Source: Alphaproteobacteria bacterium
GTDB taxonomy: Bacteria; Pseudomonadota; Alphaproteobacteria; ATCC43930; CGMCC-115725
Length of the DNA: 64,000 bases
Reading direction: 5' to 3'
Assembly (NCBI GenBank): GCA_030041335.1
Contig: JASHOB010000082.1
Coordinates: 1 to 64,000 of the forward strand
The notes below the pieces were generated by a model, which had not been told where the DNA came from, searched no databases, and was given only the letters and a program-made list of their open reading frames with translations. A program made the translations under genes and the position numbers. The first letter of the stretch is position 1. Every line of letters begins with the position of its first letter. Of the stretch, positions 44,991 to 53,667 are shown piece after piece.

Positions 44991-45808
44991 ACCATCTTTT
45001 TCGCGGGCATGCACCGATCTCTGACGCCGGATGGCAGGAGATTGACAAGGAAGCGGCCCGCACGCTCAAAACCTCATTGGGCGCGCGTCGCGTCGTCGAT
45101 TTTGTCGGGCCCAAGGGCTGGGAATTCTCCGCAGTCGGCACCGGCCGCAACCGGCCGGTGACGTCGCCGGAAAAGACCAAGGTCGAGGCGCGGTTGCGGC
45201 AGGTCCTGCCGCTGGTCGAGCTCCGCGTGCCGTTTGAGATGAAGCGAAGCGAGCTCGACGCGATCGATCGGGGCGCCAAGGATCCGGATACCGATCCGGT
45301 CATTGCCGCAGCTCGCCAAATCGCGATCGCCGAGGATCGCGTCATCTTTCACGGCTATGCCGCAGCCGGCATTCATGGCATTGCCGAGACGCAGCAAGCG
45401 CAGGCGATCTCATTCGGCGAAAATTTCGCCGAGTTTCCTAACGCCATCGCCGGCGCCAAGACCAAGCTGCGCGACAGCGGCGTCAGCGGCCCCTACGCGG
45501 TGGCGTTGAGCGAGCATGCCTATGCCGGCCTGACTGAGACCACGAGCGGCGGCTATCCGGTGCTGGAGCATGTGCGCCACATCGTCGACGGACCGCTGGT
45601 CTGGACGCCGGGGCTCGACGGCGCGGTGGTGCTGTCAATGCGCGGCGGCGATTTCGAGCTCACCATCGGCCAGGATTTCTCCATCGGTTATCTCGATCAC
45701 GATGCGCAGACAGTGCGGCTCTACATCGAGGAAAGCTTTACCTTCTGGCTGTTGTCGGCGCAGGCGGCCATCCCTCTCAATCGTCAGGCTGCTGCGCGGA
45801 GGCGCTAG
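44987..45808 (+). CDS. enc: encapsulin shell protein (family 1)
   Basis: The 273-residue protein is a family 1 encapsulin, an HK97-fold nanocompartment shell. Its start MNHLFRGHAPISDAGWQEID matches the N-terminal helix that receives cargo peptides, followed by AARTLKTSLGARRVVDFVGP and a later GGYPVLEHVRHIVDGPLVWTP. The C-terminus ends in an Arg-rich tail, NRQAAARRR. With the EncFtn upstream it should form an iron-storing compartment in which the ferritin is the ferroxidase and the shell holds the mineral. No DyP peroxidase or other cargo gene is adjacent. Confidence 0.96.
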   Translation: MNHLFRGHAPISDAGWQEIDKEAARTLKTSLGARRVVDFVGPKGWEFSAVGTGRNRPVTSPEKTKVEARLRQVLPLVELRVPFEMKRSELDAIDRGAKDPDTDPVIAAARQIAIAEDRVIFHGYAAAGIHGIAETQQAQAISFGENFAEFPNAIAGAKTKLRDSGVSGPYAVALSEHAYAGLTETTSGGYPVLEHVRHIVDGPLVWTPGLDGAVVLSMRGGDFELTIGQDFSIGYLDHDAQTVRLYIEESFTFWLLSAQAAIPLNRQAAARRR

Positions 45809-46563
45809 TGAGTGATGAAAAATGCCGCGGTGATCGCGGTGGCAATGGCGATGACGACATAGCGCAGCAAACCCGGATTGACTTTCTTTGCGCCCCACGC
45901 GCCGGTCCAGCCGCCGAAGATTCCGGCGGCCATCATGAGCACGCCCGGACCCCAGGCGATCTTGCCGGCGATGACAAAGATCACCACCGCCAGCCCGTTG
46001 AGCAGCCCTGCGAGAAGCGTCTTCAAAGCATTCATGCGGTGGAAATTGGTCATGCCAAAGAGGCTGAACGAGGCCAACATCAGGATTCCCATCGCGCCGC
46101 CGAAATAGCCGCCGTAAATCGCAATCACGAATTGCACCGCCATCAGCGTCGCCGGTCCGAGGCGGACGAACCGGCGCAAAAACGGCGTGACCGCCGGCCC
46201 GAACGCGAACAACAGCGTCGCCGCCAACAATAGCCACGGCACAATGGCGTCAAACCGGCGCTGAGGCGTGAAGATCAGCAACCCCGAACCGATCGCGCTG
46301 CCGGCAAAGCTGACCGCAATAAGATTGCCCGTGGAAATGCCTTCGATCTGTGGCAGATCGCGGCGATAGGTCCATGCGCTAGCCAGCGCCCCGGGAAACA
46401 GCGCGACTGCGCTGGTGGCGTTCGCCACGATCGAGGGAATGCCGACGAATACCATCGCGGCAAAGGTCAGAAATGAGCCGCCGCCGGCAATCGCGTTCAG
46501 CGCACCGCCCGCCAATCCGGCGATCGCAAGGAGAGCGAGGGCGGGAAGGCCTTCCGTCAACAT
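45805..46563 (-). CDS. TauE/SafE-family (sulfite exporter-like) permease
   Basis: The 252-residue membrane protein has about eight hydrophobic segments with the family's duplicated motif: GLAGGALNAIAGGGSFLTFA near the N-terminus and YGGYFGGAMGILMLA in the second half. Members move sulfite, sulfoacetate, formate or similar anions, and no substrate is evident here. It is convergent to the encapsulin gene. The two genes end in the same CTAG palindrome, so each reads a TAG stop. Confidence 0.88.
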   Translation of the reverse strand: MLTEGLPALALLAIAGLAGGALNAIAGGGSFLTFAAMVFVGIPSIVANATSAVALFPGALASAWTYRRDLPQIEGISTGNLIAVSFAGSAIGSGLLIFTPQRRFDAIVPWLLLAATLLFAFGPAVTPFLRRFVRLGPATLMAVQFVIAIYGGYFGGAMGILMLASFSLFGMTNFHRMNALKTLLAGLLNGLAVVIFVIAGKIAWGPGVLMMAAGIFGGWTGAWGAKKVNPGLLRYVVIAIATAITAAFFITH

Positions 46564-46607
46564 GTCCAGTTCTCAACGGGGGGACGAAAGAGGCGGACGG
46601 ATAACAA

Positions 46608-47255
46608 TCAACCGGCCACGGTCTTGGAACCTTGCGCTTCGTGATTCCGGATCCCGGATCGACGATAGCGCCATACTGAGGCGGGCGGGAAATTGCGCCA
46701 TACCCGCCCCGTCACCTCGGCGACGAGCCCGATCCGCGCTCGACCCATCACCGGCGACATCGGACCATAGGTGAATTGCACGAAGGTACCGTCTTCGCCC
46801 ATCAGCGCAAACGCCTGCTCGACGATGCGCTGCTGAGTCTCCGGCGGCATAGACAAAAGCGGCAGGCCCGATACCACCGCCGAGGCCTGCGTCACGCCGA
46901 ACGGAGCGAGCAGCGCGAGCAGATCGCGGGCGTCGCCTTGGACGATCGAGAGTTGCGGGAACCGGACCCCGAGCAGCGAGGCCAGCTTCTCGTCGTTCTC
47001 GATAACGATCAGGCGCTCCGGCGCCACGCCGGCGTCGAGCAAAGCGCGCGTGATGCGGCCGGTACCACCGCCGAGTTCGACTACCAGCTTGGCCGCCTGC
47101 GCGTCGATGGCGCGGGCCATCTCGCGGCCAAGATGTGGACTCGACGGCGCCAGGGCGCCGATCCGCAACGGCGCCCTGATCCAACGCGACAGGAAAAGCG
47201 CTAAATCGTTGTCGGCCTTGGATGGCTTGGCGCGTATATGGCGAAAACTATTCAT
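46608..47255 (-). CDS. SAM-dependent methyltransferase, phospholipid N-methyltransferase (PmtA)-like
   Basis: The 215-residue protein has methyltransferase motif I VVELGGGTGRITRALLDAG near residue 58 and a following acidic residue in LIVIENDE. The overall look, including an N-terminal basic segment and the late YGPMSPVMGRARIGL, fits the Rhodobacter/Sinorhizobium PmtA family that methylates phosphatidylethanolamine to phosphatidylcholine. Related rRNA- or quinone-type enzymes cannot be excluded. The ATG at 47255 is preferred over a longer frame. The gene is divergent from the DHA2 carrier. Confidence 0.75.
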   Translation of the reverse strand: MNSFRHIRAKPSKADNDLALFLSRWIRAPLRIGALAPSSPHLGREMARAIDAQAAKLVVELGGGTGRITRALLDAGVAPERLIVIENDEKLASLLGVRFPQLSIVQGDARDLLALLAPFGVTQASAVVSGLPLLSMPPETQQRIVEQAFALMGEDGTFVQFTYGPMSPVMGRARIGLVAEVTGRVWRNFPPASVWRYRRSGIRNHEAQGSKTVAG

Positions 47256-47434
47256 ACCCCCGGCCTGGGTTCTGTCCCGCGTCCTTGTTGCCGGACGCAA
47301 GCGGGAATTGAACGGCTTTTGCCGCTTTACGGCAAGGGCGGAGATGGCGATGCGGCGGCAAAGGGCTCCCTGCGCGGCCGGCTCTGTGCCAGAGTGGCCG
47401 CTGCGCCCCTAAGAAAGAGTTCCCAGGCACTGCC

Positions 47435-48841
47435 TTGCCCCAATTGCGTAATCCGATGTTCGTGGCGGCGATCGTGGCCTGCGCCTTTTTCATGGAGACG
47501 CTCGATTCGACCGTGATCGTGACCGCCTTGCCGCGGATGGCGGTAGCGTTCGACAGTTCGCCGGTGCGGCTCAGCCTCGGTCTCACCGCCTATATTATCA
47601 CCCTTGCCATAATGATTCCCGCGAGTGGCTGGATCGCCGACCGGTTGGGCACCCGCAACCTGTTCTGCGGCGCCATCGGCGTATTTACGTTGGCATCGAT
47701 CGGGTGTGGCTTCAGCAATTCGCTAGACCAGTTCGTCCTGGCGCGCATCCTGCAAGGCACCGGTGGCGCGATGATGTCGCCGGTCGGGCGGCTCGTCGTC
47801 CTGCGCTCGACCGAACGGAAGGACCTGGTGCGGGTCATGAACTTCGTCACCCTGCCCGGGCTGATCGGGCCGATCATCGGGCCGCCGGTTGGCGGCTTCA
47901 TCACAACCTACCTGTCGTGGCGCTATATCTTCTTTCTCAACGTACCCGTGGGGCTGATCGGCATGGCGATGGTGTTTGGCTGGATCCGCAATTTCTACGG
48001 TGCGGCGCGGCGACCGTTCGACGCCATCGGCTTCCTGTTGAATGGCGTCGCGCTCGGCATTCTGATCTATGGCATGGATTTGCTCGGCAATCGCGGCGTC
48101 GGTCGCGATGGCGCGACCCTGGTTGCCGTTGGGTTGGCGCTCAGCGTTCTCGCGGTATGGTATGCGTTGCGCGCGCGACATCCGCTGGTCGACCTTTCGG
48201 CTTTGCGCGTCAAGAGCTTCAATGTTGTCAATGCCGGAGGGTCGTTTTTTCGCATCGCCATTTCGGGTCCGACTTTTCTCCTGCCGTTGCTGTTCCAGGT
48301 TGGGCTCGGCCTGAGTGCGTTCGCTTCCGGCTTGTTGCTCCTCGTCCATGCCAGCGGGGATTTTGCCGCGAAGCTCGTGACGACGCGGCTAATCCGCAGC
48401 TTCGGCTTTCGCGCCGCCCTGGTCTGGACCACGGTTGGGTTCGCGGTGTTGATCGGTGCCTGCGGCTTTTTCACCACCGCGACACCGCTTTACCTGATCT
48501 TGCCGGTTCTGTTCGTCAGCGGCGTGTGCCGTTCGCTGCAAATGACATCGCAGACCGCCTTCCAGTTCGCCGAAATTCCACCTGGTGGCGTCACCGCGGC
48601 TTCGACCTTGTCGAGCGCCTTGCTGCAGATCGTGCGCGCTATTGGCGTGGCTCTGGCGGCGGCAGTGTTGAGCCTGTCATTGGCACTGCGTGGCGGAATC
48701 GCCCTCGATCTGGCCGATTTTCGCGCTGGACTTGTCGCCATCGCCGCGATGGCACTGGGCTCATTGTTTTGGTATTGGCCGCTTCATCCCCACTCCGGCG
48801 CGGACTTGAGCGGCCATCGCGTCGACGAGACGGCACAATGA
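47435..48841 (+). CDS. DHA2-family (EmrB/QacA-type) multidrug MFS transporter
   Basis: The 468-residue protein (461 from the ATG at 47456) has about 14 hydrophobic segments. The DHA2 motif ETLDSTVIVTALPRMA is in helix 1, and GWIADRLGTRNLFCGAIGVF is the loop motif A. The helix 5 antiporter motif appears as PGLIGPIIGPPVGG. It should be a proton-driven drug exporter. The first start is a TTG; the later ATG is equally plausible. No EmrA-type adaptor or regulator is adjacent. Confidence 0.88.
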   Translation: MPQLRNPMFVAAIVACAFFMETLDSTVIVTALPRMAVAFDSSPVRLSLGLTAYIITLAIMIPASGWIADRLGTRNLFCGAIGVFTLASIGCGFSNSLDQFVLARILQGTGGAMMSPVGRLVVLRSTERKDLVRVMNFVTLPGLIGPIIGPPVGGFITTYLSWRYIFFLNVPVGLIGMAMVFGWIRNFYGAARRPFDAIGFLLNGVALGILIYGMDLLGNRGVGRDGATLVAVGLALSVLAVWYALRARHPLVDLSALRVKSFNVVNAGGSFFRIAISGPTFLLPLLFQVGLGLSAFASGLLLLVHASGDFAAKLVTTRLIRSFGFRAALVWTTVGFAVLIGACGFFTTATPLYLILPVLFVSGVCRSLQMTSQTAFQFAEIPPGGVTAASTLSSALLQIVRAIGVALAAAVLSLSLALRGGIALDLADFRAGLVAIAAMALGSLFWYWPLHPHSGADLSGHRVDETAQ

Positions 48842-49414
48842 CAAGCGTTTGGATGTCAAGTCCGCTGCAAATGGCGCATTGCGGCGGTCTTTTCCCATGT
48901 GTTGCATCGATGTAGTGTAACACAAAGAGCGTCACGATTTTTGGTTGTGTAAGTTGCGCCCCAATTTCACCGCCAGTTCAGGAGCACGAATGGAGGGACC
49001 GATCCCGGTGACGCGCCACTTGGCGCAGCCGGTTGGCCGGCGAGCGGCCGTCGCGCAGGACGCGCGCTGCCTGGCCATGTTCCCCGGTTTCGGCGTCTTG
49101 ACCTGGGCCGGGAGGCTGGCTTCGGCGATCTCCTCGCCGTCGCGCTTGCCAGGAGCTGACTTTCAATGTCTTCACGTCAAGTTGGCGCGTGCCACCCTCG
49201 AACATTGGGCGCGGCGGCAACGGCGGCGCAGGCAGCGAGGCGCCGGCTTCGATCGAGGGGTTCAAGCGGAGCGTCACCTTGCGCGCACCTGTGTAAGTCA
49301 AATACGCACTCGTGTCACGGGCGCGTGTCTAACTCGCTTGAACCTTGAGGGTCGCGCCGCGCCGTCGTAGGCGCGTTTCTTCGCCGAGGTTGTCAGCCGC
49401 TCGGCCGTGTCGTC
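48842..49414. other. gene-poor stretch
   Basis: This 573-base gap follows the drug transporter gene and precedes the 3' end of a minus-strand gene. Open frames exist in both directions, but none shows a recognisable domain or a good start. An inverted repeat TGTGTT (48898-48903) / AACACA (48919-48924) lies near its beginning with a 15-base loop. I call no gene here. Confidence 0.4.
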
Positions 49415-49930
49415 TCAAAATAGACGAACCAGCTCGGTTTCGCGGTCGTAATGGAAGAGACCCGCATATCGCCCCCACTCCATCACGTGATCGAAGACGC
49501 GATCGGCATCTGACGGGCACGCATGCGCGCCGAGGTCACTTAACAGCTTGTTGCGTGGCAGCGAGCGACTCGGTTGCGCGCCGAGCGCTTCCACTATCTC
49601 GCGAACGATGGGCAGGCGCCGAGCGGGCTCCGCGAACAAACGGCGTCGAGCCTGCATGTTTGACGCTGAAATGCTCTTCCCCGATTCGGTAAGAGCGATC
49701 TCGCTTCCAATGGCCTCGACCAAACCCAAACGCGACAGGAAATCCATGAGGCCAACCATGTTCTCGTCAGCGATGTGCAGCGCCGCTGCGAGCTCGCGTG
49801 GGCTCATGCGCGAGCCCGCCCGGGCGATTACTCGGGTCGCGCCGATGAGCTGGTCGACGCTCGTGGTTGGGAGCCGGCTGCAGATTGGGACGAGATCAAT
49901 CAGTTGCGCGGTGGATTTCTCTGCCGGCAT
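49415..49930 (-). CDS. stand-alone AAA-associated C-terminal-domain protein
   Basis: The 171-residue protein matches the AAA-associated C-terminal domain that normally follows the ABC ATPase in nitrate/sulfonate/taurine importers. It reads ADENMVGLMDFLSRLGLVEA, IALTESGKSISASNMQARRRLF and VMEWGRYAGLFHYDRETELV. Here it stands alone without Walker motifs. A helix-turn-helix-like N-terminal half, IARAGSRMSPRELAAALH, suggests a winged-helix fold. No permease or ATPase genes are adjacent, so it may be a free regulator or a relic of a broken transporter. Confidence 0.7.
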   Translation of the reverse strand: MPAEKSTAQLIDLVPICSRLPTTSVDQLIGATRVIARAGSRMSPRELAAALHIADENMVGLMDFLSRLGLVEAIGSEIALTESGKSISASNMQARRRLFAEPARRLPIVREIVEALGAQPSRSLPRNKLLSDLGAHACPSDADRVFDHVMEWGRYAGLFHYDRETELVRLF

Positions 49931-51009
49931 CGATCATCTCCCACACCGCGTTGCCATGCTCCAAAATCGGATGCCCACGTCCGGTTCGCAGCGCGCTATC
50001 TGCGCGGTCGAAAGCGTGCGACAAATCTCAACCCAATCCCGATGATGGGTCCTCCCCGTTATATCAGACGCGCGGCCGACAAGTTCAATACGGGATTAGC
50101 AGTACCCGACGATCGAAAAAGACGCGCCAGCCGCCGGCCGCCGCTCCAGCATTGATCCTGGCGCCGACACTGCGCCGGCATCGGAACGAAGGAATCATCG
50201 GTAACCGATAAAGTCGGTTGGCGCGACCGCGCCGATTTACACAATCCGTGCTGATTTGCAGAACGGCGCGCGCGACATGACGATGTCCAATGAACACCTC
50301 TCACCGCCGACGGGCGAGGCGATCCAACCCGTCGCGCAAGCGTTCGCGGTCAGCCTCATCCTATTGTGTCTTAACAAGATCGCTCAGAAATCGCATGGAT
50401 ATTTTATGCGGCGTCGGCCTAGAGTCCGCTGCATTCGTGATTCGGGCCGACACCATTCGTGGTTTTCCGCGAGAACCGTCGGGCCAACGCGCGTATCGCG
50501 ATGGATCTAGCGATCTCGTTCCTCGCCAGCGTTGTGCCTGGCGTTGATAGTCATGGCCAGGTGCCTCGCCTTCGCTGACGGCATCGGCGCGATCGAGGCA
50601 TGGTGCCGATGCCGTTTGACTTGCCATCGACGCCGCCGCGTCTGACCCATTGGCGCGGCGTTTTGCCGCTGGCATGCTATCGGGCCGCTTTTGCCGACTA
50701 CGCCAACGCCGCAGAAACGCTGGCGCTGCGCCGGGTTACTTCCGTCTGCCACACACGCCGGGGAAGTGCAGCGCGCCCGACCCGAACGCCTCGCCGTCGC
50801 GCAGAAGCGCGGCCATGATCTCGTTCCAGTGTGTGGATAGATCATGGCAATTGCTGTGAGCATCGGGGCAGACAAATCATCCTAACCGTGTTGCATGCAT
50901 GTTGTATGGGAGTATGTCGGATCGTCTGGAGAAGGGCGGGAATGAACCGCTTTCTCAGGGGACGAGATGCAACGCGTTTTTTGCGGCTCGGAGGCTCGGA
51001 GGCACCTAA
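49931..51009. other. long gene-poor stretch
   Basis: This 1,079-base gap holds only short frames in all directions. The best, 50277-50510 on the plus strand, encodes an unremarkable 77-residue peptide with a single hydrophobic patch. Just before the deaminase gene there is a tandem GGCTCGGA duplication, and the GGAGG ribosome binding site of that gene is at 50998-51002. The stretch may contain regulatory DNA or gene remnants; I cannot assign it. Confidence 0.45.
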
Positions 51010-52389
51010 ATGCTTGATTTGGCGCATTTTTCGACGGGTCGCGAGGTCAAAAGCCTGTGGATCAAGGATCCTCTGGCAATTCTGGCCGACGGCGCCGATC
51101 GAGGCGTGGTGGTGCGGAATGGCATCATCGCCGAGCTGGTGCCCAGGGGTGGCATGCCCACGACGCCCGATGTCGCGATTTTCGAAGCGGCTCAGCATGT
51201 CATTCTGCCGGGCCTGATCAATACCCACCATCACTTCTATCAGACGCTGACGCGCGCCGTGGCGGGAGCCAGTGACTGTGAATTATTCGCGTGGCTGAAG
51301 ACGCTCTACCCGATCTGGGCGAGGCTTACGCCCGACGCACTCGAGAGCGGCGTTACCACGGCGATGGCGTCCCTCATGCTGTCGGGATGCACGACGACGA
51401 CCGACCATCACTATGTCTTTCCGCCGGGATTGGAGAATGCGATCGACGTCGAGGTCGCGGTCGCGCGACAGCTCGGCATGCGCGTGGTGCTGACACGCGG
51501 TTCCATGAACCGCTCGCAGCGTGACGGCGGGTTGCCCCCAGACAGCGTCGTGCAGGACGAGGACACGATCCTTGCCGACTGCCAACGCCTCGTCGACACC
51601 TATCACCAACGCGGTCCGGACGCGATGATTCAGATCGCCTTCGCGCCCTGCTCACCCTTCACTGTCACCGCGTCCTTGATGAAAAACACCGCGGCGCTGG
51701 CCGAGAAGCTCGACGTCCGCTTGCACACCCATCTCGCCGAGACCGCAGACGAAACACGCTATTGCGGCGAAGTTTATGGCTGCCGGCCGCTCGATTACAT
51801 CGAACAGTGTGGCTGGCTGTCCTCCCGTGTCTGGGTAGCCCACGGCGTGCATTTTTTGCCCGCCGAAATGGCGCGCCTGGCCCGCGCCCGGGTCGCGGTC
51901 ACCCACTGCCCATGCAGCAACCAGCAACTCGCGGCCGGCCATTGTCCGGTCTGCGATCTCGAGGCAGCCGGCGTCCGCGTCGGGCTCGGGGTCGACGGCT
52001 CCGCCTCCAATGAGAAATCGAATCTGATCGAGGAAGCATACGGCGCCTGGCTGGTTCAGCGCGCCCGATACGGGGCAGGCCGCGTGTCCTATCGCGATGC
52101 GTTGCGCTGGGCCACGCGCGGCTCGGCCGCTTGTATCGGCCGCGAACACGAGCTGGGCGACATCGCCGTCAACAAGGCCGCCGATCTCGCGCTATTCAAA
52201 CTCGACGAACTGCGGTTCGCCGGATATGGCGATGCGCTCGCGGCGGTTGTTCAGGGCTCGGCCCATCGCGCGGACCGCGTCATGATCGCTGGGCGTTGGG
52301 CGGTCGAGGAAGGCTTCATCCCCGGTTTGGATCTGCCGAGGCTGATTGCGCGGCAAAACGAGATGGGGCGGCGTCTTCAGGGCGGATAG
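51010..52389 (+). CDS. 8-oxoguanine deaminase-like amidohydrolase
   Basis: The 459-residue protein is a metal-dependent amidohydrolase of the 8-oxoguanine deaminase / chlorohydrolase group. Metal ligands are in GLINTHHHFYQTL (histidines 73-75), LHTHLAET and VAHGVHF, with the Asp in GLGVDGSASNEKSNL. The HHxFYQTLTRA and DGSASNE patterns are those of 8-oxoguanine deaminases such as that of Pseudomonas, which convert 8-oxoguanine to urate. Guanine, melamine and thiomethyladenosine deaminases are related. A GGAGG site seven bases upstream supports the start. Confidence 0.85.
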   Translation: MLDLAHFSTGREVKSLWIKDPLAILADGADRGVVVRNGIIAELVPRGGMPTTPDVAIFEAAQHVILPGLINTHHHFYQTLTRAVAGASDCELFAWLKTLYPIWARLTPDALESGVTTAMASLMLSGCTTTTDHHYVFPPGLENAIDVEVAVARQLGMRVVLTRGSMNRSQRDGGLPPDSVVQDEDTILADCQRLVDTYHQRGPDAMIQIAFAPCSPFTVTASLMKNTAALAEKLDVRLHTHLAETADETRYCGEVYGCRPLDYIEQCGWLSSRVWVAHGVHFLPAEMARLARARVAVTHCPCSNQQLAAGHCPVCDLEAAGVRVGLGVDGSASNEKSNLIEEAYGAWLVQRARYGAGRVSYRDALRWATRGSAACIGREHELGDIAVNKAADLALFKLDELRFAGYGDALAAVVQGSAHRADRVMIAGRWAVEEGFIPGLDLPRLIARQNEMGRRLQGG

Positions 52390-52702
52390 CGGCATTTTGC
52401 ACTTGTCCTCGACATTCCCGCGAGCGGCAGGAACCCGAGATTTGTCGATCGTGCTTTGGTGCTGGTCTTGCCTTTGTTGTCCTCTTGAAACCATCTTCAT
52501 TGTTACCTTACTACACTGGCATCTTTTTGTGTCACGAACGGAACGAAATCCCCTGCGGAGCGATTTTTGCATTACGTGGGTCCTCGCGTCGCTGCCGGGA
52601 ATCTCTTTTTGGCGCAGATGACGGCGTCGATCGTTAGCATTTCGTCAATCCATTCTTCGCCTGACTCTATTCTGCTGACGGCGCGGTCGACCGCGGTCTA
52701 AA
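52390..52702. other. intergenic region upstream of the ferritin-like gene
   Basis: This 313-base region is clearly less GC-rich than its surroundings and shows no gene. It probably holds the promoter of the ferritin-like/hpnL/hpnM unit. A perfect 14-base palindrome sits at its end. Confidence 0.5.
52682..52695. promoter_or_regulatory. perfect palindrome at the start of the ferritin-like gene
   Basis: CGCGGTCGACCGCG is a perfect 14-base palindrome ending seven bases before the ATG at 52703. It occupies the place of a ribosome binding site, which is not otherwise visible. It could be a repressor operator or an RNA hairpin limiting translation. Confidence 0.4.
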
Positions 52703-53653
52703 ATGGGCAAGAGAGTGCTGTCGATGCTTGATAACCCTGCGGCCAATTATCATTCTGGGGCGCGTTCCGCCCGGAACCACGTGCCCCGACGGCCACGTCC
52801 CGGGAGCCCGGAACATTTGCAAGCATTTTGTCGAATGCTCCTCGACACCCACGATCCTTACCGACCGAGAGTACTCGACTGGCCGAAGCTCGAACCCGAC
52901 GCATTGGCGCGTCTTCAGAGCCTGCCGATCTGGGATATTGCGGTGAAGACGGAGGGTTTGGCGAGCAGCCGCGTCAACGCCTACGCGCAACGCGTCTTCG
53001 ATCCGTTGCTGCGGCAGGCGGTCGAGTTGAACGGCTTCGAAGAGGGGCGCCATAAGACCGTTCTGGCGAATCTAGTCGAGGCCTACGGCATCAAATTGGC
53101 GCCTGAGCAATCCTACCCCCAGCCGCGCCACGTCGAATGGGCGTTCATGGTGACCGGCTACAGCGAGTGTATCGACAGCTTTTTTGCCTTCGGCTTATTC
53201 GAGTTGGCCAAACGGTCGGGATTTTTTCCGACGGCGCTCGTAAGCACGTTCGAGCCGGTCATGCGTGAGGAAGGCCGTCACATCCTATTCTTCGTCAATT
53301 GGGTGGCCTGGCATCGCCGCAATCTCCCTTACTGGCGCCGACCGATGTTCCAGGCGAAGATAGTTGCGGTTTGGGCGTTCCTTATTTGGGAGCGAATCGG
53401 CCTCGCGCGCGGCGTTGACGCCAAGCAAGACAATAATTTTACCGTATCCGGAAGCCGCTCGCTGGATATCAATATCTCGCTCGCGGACCTGATCGATGTC
53501 TGTTTGAGCGAAAACGCCCGTCGGCTTGACCCGTACGATCCGAGACTATTGCGTCCGACCTTCGTGCCCCGAATGGCCCAGTTTGCCCGCTGGATTCTGG
53601 TTTGGCCGAAACGGCGCGGCGGGTCACTTAAGGCCGCGGCGCCGAAACATTGA
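52703..53653 (+). CDS. ferritin-like diiron-domain protein in hopanoid locus
   Basis: The 316-residue protein has a four-helix diiron pattern. Candidate ligands follow the E / ExxH / E / ExxH order: Glu84, Glu114-His117 (in EEGRH), Glu155 (in YSECID) and Glu190-His193 (in EEGRH). This is the pattern of ferritin-like oxygenases and hydroxylases such as fatty-acid desaturases of the acyl-ACP type or rubrerythrin relatives. I do not recognise an exact family. It is followed at once by hpnL and hpnM, suggesting work on a hopanoid or another envelope lipid. The start at 52703 lacks a clear ribosome binding site; ATG 52724 is an alternative. Confidence 0.7.
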   Translation: MGKRVLSMLDNPAANYHSGARSARNHVPRRPRPGSPEHLQAFCRMLLDTHDPYRPRVLDWPKLEPDALARLQSLPIWDIAVKTEGLASSRVNAYAQRVFDPLLRQAVELNGFEEGRHKTVLANLVEAYGIKLAPEQSYPQPRHVEWAFMVTGYSECIDSFFAFGLFELAKRSGFFPTALVSTFEPVMREEGRHILFFVNWVAWHRRNLPYWRRPMFQAKIVAVWAFLIWERIGLARGVDAKQDNNFTVSGSRSLDINISLADLIDVCLSENARRLDPYDPRLLRPTFVPRMAQFARWILVWPKRRGGSLKAAAPKH

Positions 53654-53667
53654 CCGGTAGCCGGCTC

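Noticed and set aside
48945-49370. 141-residue plus-strand frame after the drug transporter
   Set aside because: The sequence is Arg/Ala-rich with no family resemblance and no ribosome binding site. I treat it as chance rather than a gene.
50277-50510. possible 77-residue plus-strand gene in the gap before the deaminase
   Set aside because: It has a single weak hydrophobic patch, a basic disordered end and no homologous look or clear ribosome binding site; left uncalled.
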